In this document: one piece after another, positions 16,609 through 25,692 of the stretch
Layout: each line of letters begins with the position of its first letter
How positions within the stretch are numbered: position 1 is the stretch's first letter
NCBI GenBank assembly: GCA_021773565.1
Contig: JAJFJZ010000028.1
Span: 26,548 to 90,547, forward strand
Length of the DNA: 64,000 bases
Direction of reading: 5' to 3'
Origin: Gammaproteobacteria bacterium
GTDB taxonomy: Bacteria > Pseudomonadota > Gammaproteobacteria > Pseudomonadales > Azotimanducaceae
Position numbers and translations under genes: made by a program
The notes under the pieces: model-generated
Told to the model about the DNA's origin: nothing
What the model saw: the letters and a program-made list of their open reading frames with translations, nothing else
The model's database searches: none

Positions 16609-19600
16609 TGTGGTTGGTAGATCTGTCCATTAAACGACCGGTATTTGCGGTCATGATCATCGGCGCTCTTGTGGGACTGGGGACGATTTCCATAGGTCGC
16701 CTGGGCGTTGATCTTTTTCCGGACGTCGAATTTCCTTACGTTACTATTACTACGAAACTGGAAGGTGCGTCTCCTGAAACTGTAGAGACAGAAATTACCG
16801 ATATTATCGAAGAAAACGTTAATACGATATCTGGTATAGAGCAACTGCGTTCAGTGAGCTCGGAGGGTATAAGTCAGGTCTTCGTTCAGTTTGAATTAAC
16901 GGAAGACGGCGACATCAAAGCCCAGGACGTACGAGATAAAGTTCAGCTGGCCATTCCTGACCTGCCAATTGATGTTGAACCTCCGGTTGTTCAAAAGGTT
17001 GATCCAGATGCGTCGCCGATTATTTCCATCATGATCGCTGGTGATTTGCCCATAAGAAGCCTTACATCCTATGCAGACGATGTGGTAAAGGAGTCGATTC
17101 AGCGCTTACCGGGGGTCGGTTCCGTCTCCATGGTCGGAGGTAGAGAGCGATCCATCAGAATATGGCTAGATGAAAACAAATTACGTGCTTTTGATATTAC
17201 TGCCGATGAGGTGGTTCAGGCTATTCAAAGTGAACACGCAGAGCTGCCAGGTGGCAGGTTAGAAGTGGATGGAGCATATAAGGAATTTGGTGTGCGTACG
17301 CTCGCCGAAGCAAAGAGTGCTGAAGAGTTTGCGCTGCTTGTGGTGGCTTATCGGGACAAGGGTGTAGTTATTCGAGTAGGAGATGTTGCCCGTGTGGAGG
17401 ACGGCATGGAGGACGAGCGTTCCGTAGCGTTTTTAAACGGGCAGCGAGGTGTATCACTCGAAGTACGTAAACAGTCCGGACGCAATACAGTAGAAGTTGC
17501 CAGGTTGGTTAAAGAGGAGGTAGAGCGTCTGGGTGCCAGCCGACCAGAGGGCATGAACATTGTCGTAGCGCGTGATATCTCCCGCTTTATTGAAAGTTCC
17601 GTAAAGGATGTTAGTGTAGATTTGTCGATTGCCATTGTCCTGGTAATTTTTGTTACCTATATATTCTTACTCAATTTGCGGGCCACGTTCATTGTAGCTC
17701 TGGCTATTCCCACTTCTCTTATAGCAACATTCTTCGCCTTCTACCTGTTTGATTTCACAATAAACACACTTACCTTGCTCGCGTTGACGGTGGCCATTGG
17801 CCTGCTGGTAGATGATGCCATAGTTGTGGTTGAAGCGATTGCCAGAGAGCTTGAAAAAGGTGTATCGGCTTTTGAAGCAGCTCGGGAGGGCACAAGGAAG
17901 GTTGGCCTGGCTGTACTCTCGGGAACTGCGGCAACCCTGGCAGTGTTTGTGCCTATTGCATTTATGGAGGGCATAGTAGGGCGATTCTTTTTTCAATATG
18001 GTCTGGCCATTGTATTTTCCGTTTCGGTTTCTTTACTCGTTGCTCTGACTCTGGCACCAATGCTGGCTTCCAAAATTTTTCAACACAATAACATCCCCGG
18101 ATGGCTACGGCCCGTCGATCGATTCTGGGATGCTGTTGATCGAAAATACTCGGCCGTTGTAGTGCAGGCGATCCGGTTCAGATATCTCGTTTTACTTATG
18201 GCAGTCGGATCGGTGTTTGCAGGTTCATGGTTTGCATCCCAGGTCCCTTCCGGATTTACATCCAAAGCAGATCGAAGTGAGTTTATGGGCAGTGTTGACC
18301 TTCCCCTGGGTACTGGTGTTGCTGCTTCCGCAGAAAAAGCCGCACTACTGAGTGCTGCGCTGGCCTCGGTGGAGCATATAAAAGATGTATTTCTTACGGT
18401 AGGCGCGGGTGCGCAAGGGCGATCTAATCGTCTGGATTTATATGTAACGCTCACTCCAAAAAAGGAGCGGACCGACAATCAATTTCCAATAATGGATGAT
18501 GCTCGCGAAGCAATAAGCTTTAGCCTTCCGGAGGCGACTAAATCATCCATAGTAGAGGTCCCTTGGGTGAGTGGAGCTGGCACATCAAGTTTTGACATCG
18601 ATTTAACATTTCGTGGTTCTGATCTTGCAGAAATCACTGCATATACGGATTCTCTTGTTGAGAAAATGCTTGAGAGTGGTCTGTTTGCAGATGTGCAAAC
18701 GACTTACGAAGGTGGCAGACCGGAAGCACAGATTCTTATTGATAGGCTTCGTGCCGGAGATCAAGGCATATCTGCAAGAAACATTGCAACAACGGCGAGA
18801 ATGGCATTGGGTGGTATTGACGCAGCAACTTTTGAGGAAGGCGGCAAGCGATACGACGTGAGGGTGCGTCTTGAAGAACATCAACGTCAAACATTGTCTA
18901 ATTTGCGCAGGATTCAGATGAGAGGGCTTGATGGCAGACGTGTGGATTTGGGAACAGTTGCAAAAATCCAGTTTGCATCAGGTGCTGCGCAAATAGATCG
19001 GGTGGACCGATCACGCAAAAGTTCAATTCTGGCGAATACAGCCTCAGGTGTTGCGCTGGGTGAGGGCGCAGAATACTTACGTGATCAATTAGAAATAACG
19101 CCTCCGTCTGCAAGTATTATTGCGAGCTTCGAGGGATATGCAAAACGTATGGCCGATTCTGCCACCGCTATAATATTTGCGATCATTGTGGCCATAATCA
19201 CACTATATATGGTGCTTGGAAGCCAGTTCAATTCTTTTTCACAACCCCTGATTATTATGCTTACCGCGCCCCTTAGCTTTTCTGGCGCTTTTGCCGCACT
19301 CTATTTTAGTGGGATTGAAATGTCCCTGTTTGCACAGATTGGCCTGGTAGGAATGATGGGCATTGTTATGAAAAACGGAATATTGCTGGTGGACAGGGCT
19401 AATCAGCTTCAGGAGAGTGGCTTATCTGTTCGGGAGTCGATTTGCCAGGCTTGTCCAGAAAGATTGCGTCCCGTACTTATGACCGCCTTATCTGCGATCT
19501 TTGGTATGGTTCCTGTGGCAATTGCGACCTCTGATGGTGCAGAGTGGAGGAATGCGCTTGGAGTGCTTTTGATCGGGGGGTTGAGCTCATCGACACTGTT

Positions 19601-19724
19601 GACTCTAGTTGTAGTTCCAGCAGCATTCATGATTCCTTCCGATTTAGCCAGATCCTACAGGTGGTCACTTAAGCAGGTTATGAATTTCTTTTCGCGCGCG
19701 AAAAGCGTTAGTTCTAAAAGCTAA
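16605..19724 (+). CDS. RND efflux permease (AcrB/MdtC-type)
   Basis: 1039 residues, normal for a proton-driven RND pump with twelve membrane helices and two large periplasmic loops. It opens with LVDLSIKRPVFAVMI, carries the proton-relay aspartate pair in GLLVDDAIVVVEAIAR on helix 4, and repeats the family pattern in the second half (GLVGMMGIVMKNGILLVDRA). The start overlaps the adaptor stop (ATGA). No outer-membrane TolC-type gene follows in this window, so it presumably uses a channel encoded elsewhere. Control by the divergent MarR is likely. Confidence 0.93.
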   Translation: MMWLVDLSIKRPVFAVMIIGALVGLGTISIGRLGVDLFPDVEFPYVTITTKLEGASPETVETEITDIIEENVNTISGIEQLRSVSSEGISQVFVQFELTEDGDIKAQDVRDKVQLAIPDLPIDVEPPVVQKVDPDASPIISIMIAGDLPIRSLTSYADDVVKESIQRLPGVGSVSMVGGRERSIRIWLDENKLRAFDITADEVVQAIQSEHAELPGGRLEVDGAYKEFGVRTLAEAKSAEEFALLVVAYRDKGVVIRVGDVARVEDGMEDERSVAFLNGQRGVSLEVRKQSGRNTVEVARLVKEEVERLGASRPEGMNIVVARDISRFIESSVKDVSVDLSIAIVLVIFVTYIFLLNLRATFIVALAIPTSLIATFFAFYLFDFTINTLTLLALTVAIGLLVDDAIVVVEAIARELEKGVSAFEAAREGTRKVGLAVLSGTAATLAVFVPIAFMEGIVGRFFFQYGLAIVFSVSVSLLVALTLAPMLASKIFQHNNIPGWLRPVDRFWDAVDRKYSAVVVQAIRFRYLVLLMAVGSVFAGSWFASQVPSGFTSKADRSEFMGSVDLPLGTGVAASAEKAALLSAALASVEHIKDVFLTVGAGAQGRSNRLDLYVTLTPKKERTDNQFPIMDDAREAISFSLPEATKSSIVEVPWVSGAGTSSFDIDLTFRGSDLAEITAYTDSLVEKMLESGLFADVQTTYEGGRPEAQILIDRLRAGDQGISARNIATTARMALGGIDAATFEEGGKRYDVRVRLEEHQRQTLSNLRRIQMRGLDGRRVDLGTVAKIQFASGAAQIDRVDRSRKSSILANTASGVALGEGAEYLRDQLEITPPSASIIASFEGYAKRMADSATAIIFAIIVAIITLYMVLGSQFNSFSQPLIIMLTAPLSFSGAFAALYFSGIEMSLFAQIGLVGMMGIVMKNGILLVDRANQLQESGLSVRESICQACPERLRPVLMTALSAIFGMVPVAIATSDGAEWRNALGVLLIGGLSSSTLLTLVVVPAAFMIPSDLARSYRWSLKQVMNFFSRAKSVSSKS

Positions 19725-20208
19725 TTGATTAGGAATGCAGATTTAGAATTTTAACAATAATCCGGAGTGAGCCCGCAAATTGTGACCTAACGCAGCAGTT
19801 CCATGTCATGTACCTCAATTTAGTCGACTTGTGTTTGCCTTAGACATACCTATCCCATCCCGGCCACGCAATTTTGTTCCCGCGACTGATGTATGGCGCT
19901 TACCCAAATTTATCAACAGTCTATTTATTAAAGGTCTGCAAGGCGCTTTCAGCGTATAGCTTAGTTCAATATCGCCGCCCTGAGTTATAAAATCAATAAG
20001 TTAGCAGAGGTGTCTCTTGGCAAAAAGGTCCTGTTAGTGTCAGATGGGTTGGCGGGATACACTCTACGAAACTGGTTGGGGAGAAATAAGTTACCCAATG
20101 AAGAGGAATTAGTAATTTGATACAACAAACTGAGAGTGTGGTGGTCACCAACCACAAGGCTTCATTCAGAGAACTTGTCAAATTCAGCTCTAAAAACCGG
20201 AAGTCCGA
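19725..20208. other. Non-coding gap, 484 bases
   Basis: No supported gene, tRNA or strong terminator. A short inverted repeat (GTGGTTGG/CCAACCAC around 20138-20156, partly overlapping GGTGACC) is the only structure seen. The 3' end carries GGAAG, the probable ribosome binding site of the next gene. Confidence 0.4.
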
Positions 20209-21306
20209 ATGATTCGTATTTTAAAAGTTTACCTGCTGCCAGGCGCCATTCTTCAATCAGTCATGATTGGCGGCGGTTATGGCACAGGCCGGGAAGTGGT
20301 CGAATATTTCACCAGCTATGGCATGATGGGTGGCGTTCTGGGCATCATTACGGCGGCCGTTGCTGTGGCAGTAATATTCGTATTGTCACTTGAGATTTCT
20401 CGGCAATTTGGCGTCTATGACTACCGAAATTTTTTTAAGATATTGCTGGGTCGCGCCTGGTTTCTCTACGAAATACTTGGCGCGATGCTTTTTATGCTCG
20501 TGATCGCCGTTATTGGTGCTGCTGCGGGGCAGATACTTAAAGACGAATTAGGTCTGCCAGAAACCGCGGGCATTGCGATCATGCTTTTTGCCGTCGTATT
20601 CCTGGTTTTTTATGGACGCGAACTCGTCACACAGGTATTGGCTTACTGGAGCCTGTTCCTTTATGTCGTGTTTATCTCATACCTTGTTGCCGTGTTTGTA
20701 TTGCTGGGTGATGACATTGCGACCTCGTTTGAAACGCCACAGAATAAACCCGGCTGGATGCCCCGGGGTTTGCAGTACACTTTTTATAATGTCACCGCGA
20801 TACCGATTATCCTGTACTGCGCAAGAGAGATCGAGACCCGCGCGGAAGCGATTGGCGCAGGCATTTGTGGTGCCCTGATTGCAATTGTCCCGGCCTTGAT
20901 GCTTCACGTGAGTTTCGCAGCACAATTTCCGGCAATCCTGGATGCGCCCTTACCGGTTTACGGGATTTTTTCGCTTCTCGATATCGGTGTACTGAAATTT
21001 TTGTACCTGCTGGTTCTGTTCGGTACGTTTATCGAAACCGGTGCTGGGAATGTCCAGGGTTTTGTCGAACGACTGGACGGCTGGTGGCGTGAAAGTCACG
21101 AGCAGGGTCTTAGCAATACGGTTCATGCGGTTGTGGCGGGTGCTGCTGTGATGCTGGCTGGTGGTTTGTCGAACCTTGGCATTGTGGCGCTTATCGCCGA
21201 TGGCTACGGGACGCTCGCCTGGGGATTTATGGCAGTTTATGTGGTGCCTTTGCTGACGATCGGGGTTTATCGGATATATGTTAGTTCAGGATCGGATAGT
21301 GACTGA
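20209..21306 (+). CDS. YkvI-like multi-pass membrane protein (APC-type fold)
   Basis: 365 residues with about ten hydrophobic segments and a glycine-rich opening (IGGGYGTGREVVEYF) in helix 1, as seen in YkvI-family proteins and APC-type transporters where the broken first helix binds substrate. Charged residues are few and mostly in loops. It stands alone between a non-coding gap and a toxin gene on the other strand. A transport role is likely; the substrate is unknown. Confidence 0.72.
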   Translation: MIRILKVYLLPGAILQSVMIGGGYGTGREVVEYFTSYGMMGGVLGIITAAVAVAVIFVLSLEISRQFGVYDYRNFFKILLGRAWFLYEILGAMLFMLVIAVIGAAAGQILKDELGLPETAGIAIMLFAVVFLVFYGRELVTQVLAYWSLFLYVVFISYLVAVFVLLGDDIATSFETPQNKPGWMPRGLQYTFYNVTAIPIILYCAREIETRAEAIGAGICGALIAIVPALMLHVSFAAQFPAILDAPLPVYGIFSLLDIGVLKFLYLLVLFGTFIETGAGNVQGFVERLDGWWRESHEQGLSNTVHAVVAGAAVMLAGGLSNLGIVALIADGYGTLAWGFMAVYVVPLLTIGVYRIYVSSGSDSD

Positions 21307-21319
21307 CTTAATCACTCTG

Positions 21320-21583
21320 TTAGTTGCCTTTATAAACACTGGATCTATGCCCAACTTTCACAACTTGAACTATAAGCATGCTGTCTTGTATTTCGTATAT
21401 TATGCGATAGAGTCCCACTCTGACTCTATATTGTTCCTGGCCTGAAAGCTTAATGCAGCCCTCAGACCTTGGGTTGATTGCCAGAAGGTCAATTTGACCC
21501 AGAATTCGCTCAATATCTTTTTTTGGAAAATTCCTTAAGTCTCTGGAAACTGACTTTTTGAAAGTTATTTTATATTTTGCCAT
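21320..21583 (-). CDS. RelE/ParE-type toxin
   Basis: 87 residues with the compact RelE fold pattern: YKITFKKSVSRDL, a helix with KKDIERILGQIDLLA, then YRVRVGLYRIIYEI and VVKVGHRSSVY. Family members cleave ribosome-bound mRNA or inhibit gyrase. The GLYRIIYEI strand and the basic C-terminal GHR fit the RelE side. It overlaps the upstream antitoxin gene by 14 bases, the usual antitoxin-first order. Confidence 0.85.
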   Translation of the reverse strand: MAKYKITFKKSVSRDLRNFPKKDIERILGQIDLLAINPRSEGCIKLSGQEQYRVRVGLYRIIYEIQDSMLIVQVVKVGHRSSVYKGN

Positions 21584-21803
21584 GTTTCTTTAAATCATTG
21601 AGCAAGGTTTCGTAACTAATTTCGGGCTCATTAACTCTTTCGGAGAAAGCTTGCAGGTCTTCCTGATCTTCGGTCATTTGCACTCGTACGGCCTCATTCA
21701 CGAGATCAGAAACTGAAAGGTGAGTTGAGGCGGCTTTAATCCTCAATGCTTGATGGATAGCGGGGTCGAAGTAAATTGTGGACCTTTTGGACAAGTTGCT
21801 CAT
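21570..21803 (-). CDS. Ribbon-helix-helix antitoxin
   Basis: 77 residues. The N-terminus (KRSTIYFDPAIHQALRIKAASTHLSVSDLVNEAVR) is a clear ribbon-helix-helix DNA-binding motif. The acidic C-terminal part (EDQEDLQAFSERVNEPEISYETLL) is the expected toxin-binding tail. It is the first gene of the pair and should bind the inverted repeat just upstream and autorepress the operon. Confidence 0.85.
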   Translation of the reverse strand: MSNLSKRSTIYFDPAIHQALRIKAASTHLSVSDLVNEAVRVQMTEDQEDLQAFSERVNEPEISYETLLNDLKKHGKI

Positions 21804-21832
21804 GATAAAAACTCCTTCGTGGAATTTAGCAT

Positions 21833-21852
21833 TATAACGCTACAACGTTATA
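21833..21852 (-). promoter_or_regulatory. Operator of the toxin-antitoxin operon
   Basis: An inverted repeat TATAACG - six bases - CGTTATA lies 30 bases before the antitoxin start codon. The arm sequence also contains TATAAC/TTATA elements usable as a -10 box. This is the normal site for autoregulation by ribbon-helix-helix antitoxins. Confidence 0.55.
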
Positions 21853-22015
21853 GCGTCAAAATACGGCATCCTACTTCCAGGAGCGTTTCGCAAATTCGAC
21901 AAGTTTGCTTAGGCACTTCTCGCACTTGGCTATCCAAACCCATAGCATCTGATAGCGGCTTGATTTCCCAACCCATTAGATGCAGCCTTTGCGTAATCAA
22001 CTAGAAAGAAACACC

Positions 22016-24055
22016 ATGGATCGACCCTTTCTTGCCTACAAGGGTTCTAAACCATATGTCTTTGTGAGTTATTCGCACAGGGACACGTCTGTTGTCTATC
22101 CTGAGCTAACCGCGCTAAGAGATTCTGGCTTTAATGTCTGGTACGACGAAGGCATTGAGGCTGGAACTGAATGGAGCGAAGACTTAGCCAGCCGTATTGC
22201 TGGTGCAAAGCTATTCTTGTATTTCGTAACACCAGAATCTGCCGCGTCTCAAAACTGTCGCAACGAAGTGAATTACGCGCTCGGAAAAGAAATCCCGACT
22301 CTGACGGTGCACTTAAAGAAGACTGATTTATCCGAAGGGCTAGTTCTTAGTTTGTCAGCGCGTCAGGCGATATTAAAGCATGAGATGTCCGACCAGGCAT
22401 ATCGTGACAAGATTCAGGATAGTGTTTCTGCTTATGTTGGGAAGTCCAGCGTGGCAAAAACGCCGGTCACTCCAGCGTCATCGAAGAATAGTCGGTCAAT
22501 CTGGTTGGGCTTGGCGTTTGTTGCTGCTCTTGCTCTCGGTATTCCAGGTTACCAGCGCTATGTAGATTCTTCTGAAGAATCATTGACAGAAATCGAAGCA
22601 CCGTTTGATTGGGAAGCAAAGTTGTCTATTGCAGTACTGCCATTTTCAACTTCTGATTCAGATAGCTCAATTAGACAATTTGCGGATGACCTCACGGAAG
22701 AAATTGCGGAAAAACTCCCCGCCAGTGGCTCAATTGTCGATGGAGAATATCGTCTACCAAAAGTTGCTTCTGACATAATTTCAGCTCAACTGGCTAACCC
22801 GGATACTTTCATTGAGAAAGCCGGGCAACTAGGCGTGCTGTATGTGCTGGATGGTGGAGTGCGATCTATTGGTGAGCAAATTGTGATTACCATTCAACTC
22901 ATTCGTGCAAGTGACGGTTTTCAAGTCTGGTTTAAGAAATATGAACTGAGTGGTGATACGAGCAGAGAGCTTCAAACTGATCTCGCTCGTAATGCCACAC
23001 TACTCGCTGTTAATGAAATGGCTTTCGATATTGAAGATCAAAACATCGATATGGTTCGTGCATATAAAGGCATCGCTCCAAAAGCTGTCAAGCTTTTGCG
23101 AGCAGCAGACCATGAGCGATTTCTGGCTCAGGTTGGAGAAGGGGGTGATTGGAATCAAGTGCTACGTTTCCAGCAACAGGCGATAGACGCAGACCCAAAA
23201 TTCGAACTCGCCTATCGAAGTCTGGCTAATACGTATATGAACAGATTCGGTAATGTTAGCGTAAAGGAGTCCGGTAGAAAGGCACACGCAGCAATTGACA
23301 AGGCAATTAGTCTGAATGATCAGATTGCTGATTCCTACCTGCAGCGCGGGCAGATTTATCTTCTGATTGATGGCGATTATAAAAATGCAACGCAAGCCTT
23401 TGAAACCTGTTTGCGCCTGGATCTCACATCAACCTGGTGTCACTACCGTCTTGCGGTAATCGCGCTGCGTGAAAACGGGCCACGTGACGCACTTATGCTA
23501 CTCAACACAAGTGCCAGATTAAACGCCGGATACGAACAATCAACCTTTTTGAACCACATAAGCGCCACACGACTAGTGTTGGGGGACTTTAAAGCAGCGC
23601 TGGAAGAAGCAAAATCAAGTGCAGCCATTTCCGTCGGAGGCCAAAAAAACCGGGCGTTGAGAAATCAGGCTGTAGCATTGCGCGGACTGGGCAAGGAAGA
23701 TGAACCTGCAGCGCTGAGAAATAGTCTCTGGCAATCCGGCCAGCTTTCTAACCCTCTGGATTGGGTACCACATTTTGTAAGATCCGGTAAACGAGATATT
23801 TCCGAACAGATTATCAATGACTACGAGTCTGGTAATATTCTCGGCGATTACTTTGAGGTCGCACAAGCCTACCTGGCGCTAGGTGATTTGGAAGCAACTT
23901 TTAGAGCTATGGAAGAGGGGCTGCGCAACCACGATGAATGGCTGATCAATAGCTTAAGGCTTGCACCCGTCTGGAATGAAATCAGGAACGAAGTACGATA
24001 TCAGAAACTACTCGATCTTCTGGACTCGATGGAAACACGTACAGATGTACAGTGA
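22016..24055 (+). CDS. TIR domain - transmembrane - TolB-like - TPR protein
   Basis: 679 residues from the ATG at 22016 (an in-frame ATG at 21980 is less likely). The order is: TIR domain (12-125) with KPYVFVSYSHRD, WYDEGIEAGTEW and Glu84 (CRNEV) in the place of the catalytic glutamate of NAD-cleaving TIRs; a single membrane helix (162-180); a TolB-like N-terminal module starting LSIAVLPFST (about 200-320); and tetratricopeptide repeats (about 390-560). The TIR should be cytoplasmic and the TPRs periplasmic. This layout occurs in bacterial signalling proteins; a role in defence is possible but unproven. The end overlaps the next gene by 11 bases. Confidence 0.82.
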   Translation: MDRPFLAYKGSKPYVFVSYSHRDTSVVYPELTALRDSGFNVWYDEGIEAGTEWSEDLASRIAGAKLFLYFVTPESAASQNCRNEVNYALGKEIPTLTVHLKKTDLSEGLVLSLSARQAILKHEMSDQAYRDKIQDSVSAYVGKSSVAKTPVTPASSKNSRSIWLGLAFVAALALGIPGYQRYVDSSEESLTEIEAPFDWEAKLSIAVLPFSTSDSDSSIRQFADDLTEEIAEKLPASGSIVDGEYRLPKVASDIISAQLANPDTFIEKAGQLGVLYVLDGGVRSIGEQIVITIQLIRASDGFQVWFKKYELSGDTSRELQTDLARNATLLAVNEMAFDIEDQNIDMVRAYKGIAPKAVKLLRAADHERFLAQVGEGGDWNQVLRFQQQAIDADPKFELAYRSLANTYMNRFGNVSVKESGRKAHAAIDKAISLNDQIADSYLQRGQIYLLIDGDYKNATQAFETCLRLDLTSTWCHYRLAVIALRENGPRDALMLLNTSARLNAGYEQSTFLNHISATRLVLGDFKAALEEAKSSAAISVGGQKNRALRNQAVALRGLGKEDEPAALRNSLWQSGQLSNPLDWVPHFVRSGKRDISEQIINDYESGNILGDYFEVAQAYLALGDLEATFRAMEEGLRNHDEWLINSLRLAPVWNEIRNEVRYQKLLDLLDSMETRTDVQ

Positions 24056-25595
24056 CTCAAAGCGCACTTTTGCAGGTATCCTGGTCGTTCTAAGTTTGTG
24101 CTTTCTCATGCCCGCACAAGCTGAGAATGTGGTTTCAATCGACAAAGCGAATTTGGATCGAAACGTTGCCAGGGTTGCAAAAGCTTTTGGAATTCCCGGC
24201 ATAGCACTGTCTATTGTTCAGGACAACGCCGTTTACTACAGTAGCGGATACGGATTCAACTCGTTGGACAATTCCGAGTCGGTCTCTGAGGAGACCTTGT
24301 TTGCAATCGGCTCTATCTCCAAATCATTTACCGCACTGGCACTTGGTCTGCTGGTAGATGAAGGCAAACTGGATTGGAACGATGCCGTAATTAAGCACCT
24401 TCCAACCTTTCGTCTCTATGATCCGTACGTAACGGCACACTTCACCAATCGCGACTTACTGACTCACCGAAGTGGCTTGAAGCAAGTAAGTGGGGGCACC
24501 TTCTATTATGGTTCGGATTACAGCCGGGAAGAGATAGTTCATCGATTGCGTCACCTAAAACCTGTGAGCGAGTTTCGTACAGTGTCTGCCTACCAGAATG
24601 TGATGTTCATTGTCGCAGGCGAGATTATCAAAAGTGTTGCAGGCCAGAGTTGGGATACATTCTTAAAAAAGCGTATCTTCGATCCACTTGGTATGAACAG
24701 AACGGTGAGTAAGTATGCTGACATCACCAGCAGTAACAATCTTGCTGAACCGCACACCAGGGACACTGACTGGAACAAAATTCAAATTCCACACAGAAAC
24801 CATGACAACATTGGACCTGCCGGTTCCATATATTCCACTGCAAAAGATATGTCACAGTATATGCGTCTTATACTCAATCGAGGGGAGGTGGATGGAAAAA
24901 GACTGGTGAGTGATGAAGTGATTGCAGAGATACTCAAACCACAGGTTCATTATCCGGTGTATCAGGCACCCGCTCATAATGCGTTCACCTCCTACGGTTT
25001 CGGGTGGTGGCTAACGCCGAGAGCTGGCCACACGATTATTGAACATAGTGGTGGTGTGGATGGCATGATCGCCGATCTGAAACTGGTCGCTGAACTTAAG
25101 AGTGGCGTGATCGTACTAAGTAATGCAGATAAAGAATCGGGTGTTTTTGTGCTCAGCAATGACATTTTGGAGCAACTTATTGGCGATAAAGTCAGTGGCC
25201 GCTTTGAACGCCTGAGTAAAGTTCGTCAGAGTAATTTTGACTTGATGAAGTCAGACAGGCTAGCGAAAGCCAGCTCCCAAATTCAGGAAACTTCGCCCTC
25301 ACTAAACCTGGATGACTACGCAGGTACCTATATTGATAATATGTACGGGGAGGTGTATATCAAACTGCGCAACAGTCAGTTGGAAATGCAGTTCTCACAC
25401 ACACCTGCATTTACGGGAGAGCTAAAGCACTGGCACTATGACACTTTCGAGATAGATTGGATCGATCCAATGATTCCGAATGGCTTTGTGTCCTTTGTAC
25501 TCAACGCACAGGGCAAAGTGACAGAGCTGCGTATTGATCAGCCGGATTTGTTGGACGTAGATTTCACTGAGCTGGAACTATTAAGAAAGAACTAG
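24045..25595 (+). CDS. Serine hydrolase of the beta-lactamase class C / penicillin-binding fold
   Basis: 516 residues from the ATG at 24045, giving a signal peptide with cleavage after MPAQA; the earlier ATG at 23961 would put 28 residues inside the preceding gene. Catalytic motifs are SISK (Ser90, Lys93), a Tyr in SAYQN, and HSGG in place of the KTG-type triad. A C-terminal lipocalin-like domain (about 410-510) begins DDYAGTYIDNMYGEVY. Relatives are mostly esterases or D-amino-acid peptidases rather than resistance enzymes. It overlaps the TIR protein gene and is probably co-expressed with it. Confidence 0.85.
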   Translation: MYSDSKRTFAGILVVLSLCFLMPAQAENVVSIDKANLDRNVARVAKAFGIPGIALSIVQDNAVYYSSGYGFNSLDNSESVSEETLFAIGSISKSFTALALGLLVDEGKLDWNDAVIKHLPTFRLYDPYVTAHFTNRDLLTHRSGLKQVSGGTFYYGSDYSREEIVHRLRHLKPVSEFRTVSAYQNVMFIVAGEIIKSVAGQSWDTFLKKRIFDPLGMNRTVSKYADITSSNNLAEPHTRDTDWNKIQIPHRNHDNIGPAGSIYSTAKDMSQYMRLILNRGEVDGKRLVSDEVIAEILKPQVHYPVYQAPAHNAFTSYGFGWWLTPRAGHTIIEHSGGVDGMIADLKLVAELKSGVIVLSNADKESGVFVLSNDILEQLIGDKVSGRFERLSKVRQSNFDLMKSDRLAKASSQIQETSPSLNLDDYAGTYIDNMYGEVYIKLRNSQLEMQFSHTPAFTGELKHWHYDTFEIDWIDPMIPNGFVSFVLNAQGKVTELRIDQPDLLDVDFTELELLRKN

Positions 25596-25681
25596 AAAAA
25601 AGGGGTCAGGTTCATTTTCACTTTGCCGCGGCCTCTTTCTCAGAAACAATTTAAGGTGAAAATGAACCTGACCCCTTTTTC
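25596..25681. repeat. Palindromic repeat element, copy 1
   Basis: Inverted arms of about 25 bases (AAAAAGGGGTCAGGTTCATT and its complement, plus TTCAC/GTGAA) flank a 34-base centre with CCGCGGCCTCTTTC. It lies between two convergent genes. The long stem followed by T-runs on both strands could also act as a bidirectional terminator. It is the same family as copies 2 and 3 and looks like a REP- or MITE-type non-autonomous element. Confidence 0.85.
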
Positions 25682-25692
25682 CAGCTTTAAGG

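Noticed and set aside
21893..21913. Inverted repeat GCAAA...TTTGC upstream of the TIR gene
   Set aside because: Arms are only five to six bases and there is no promoter element nearby; likely chance.
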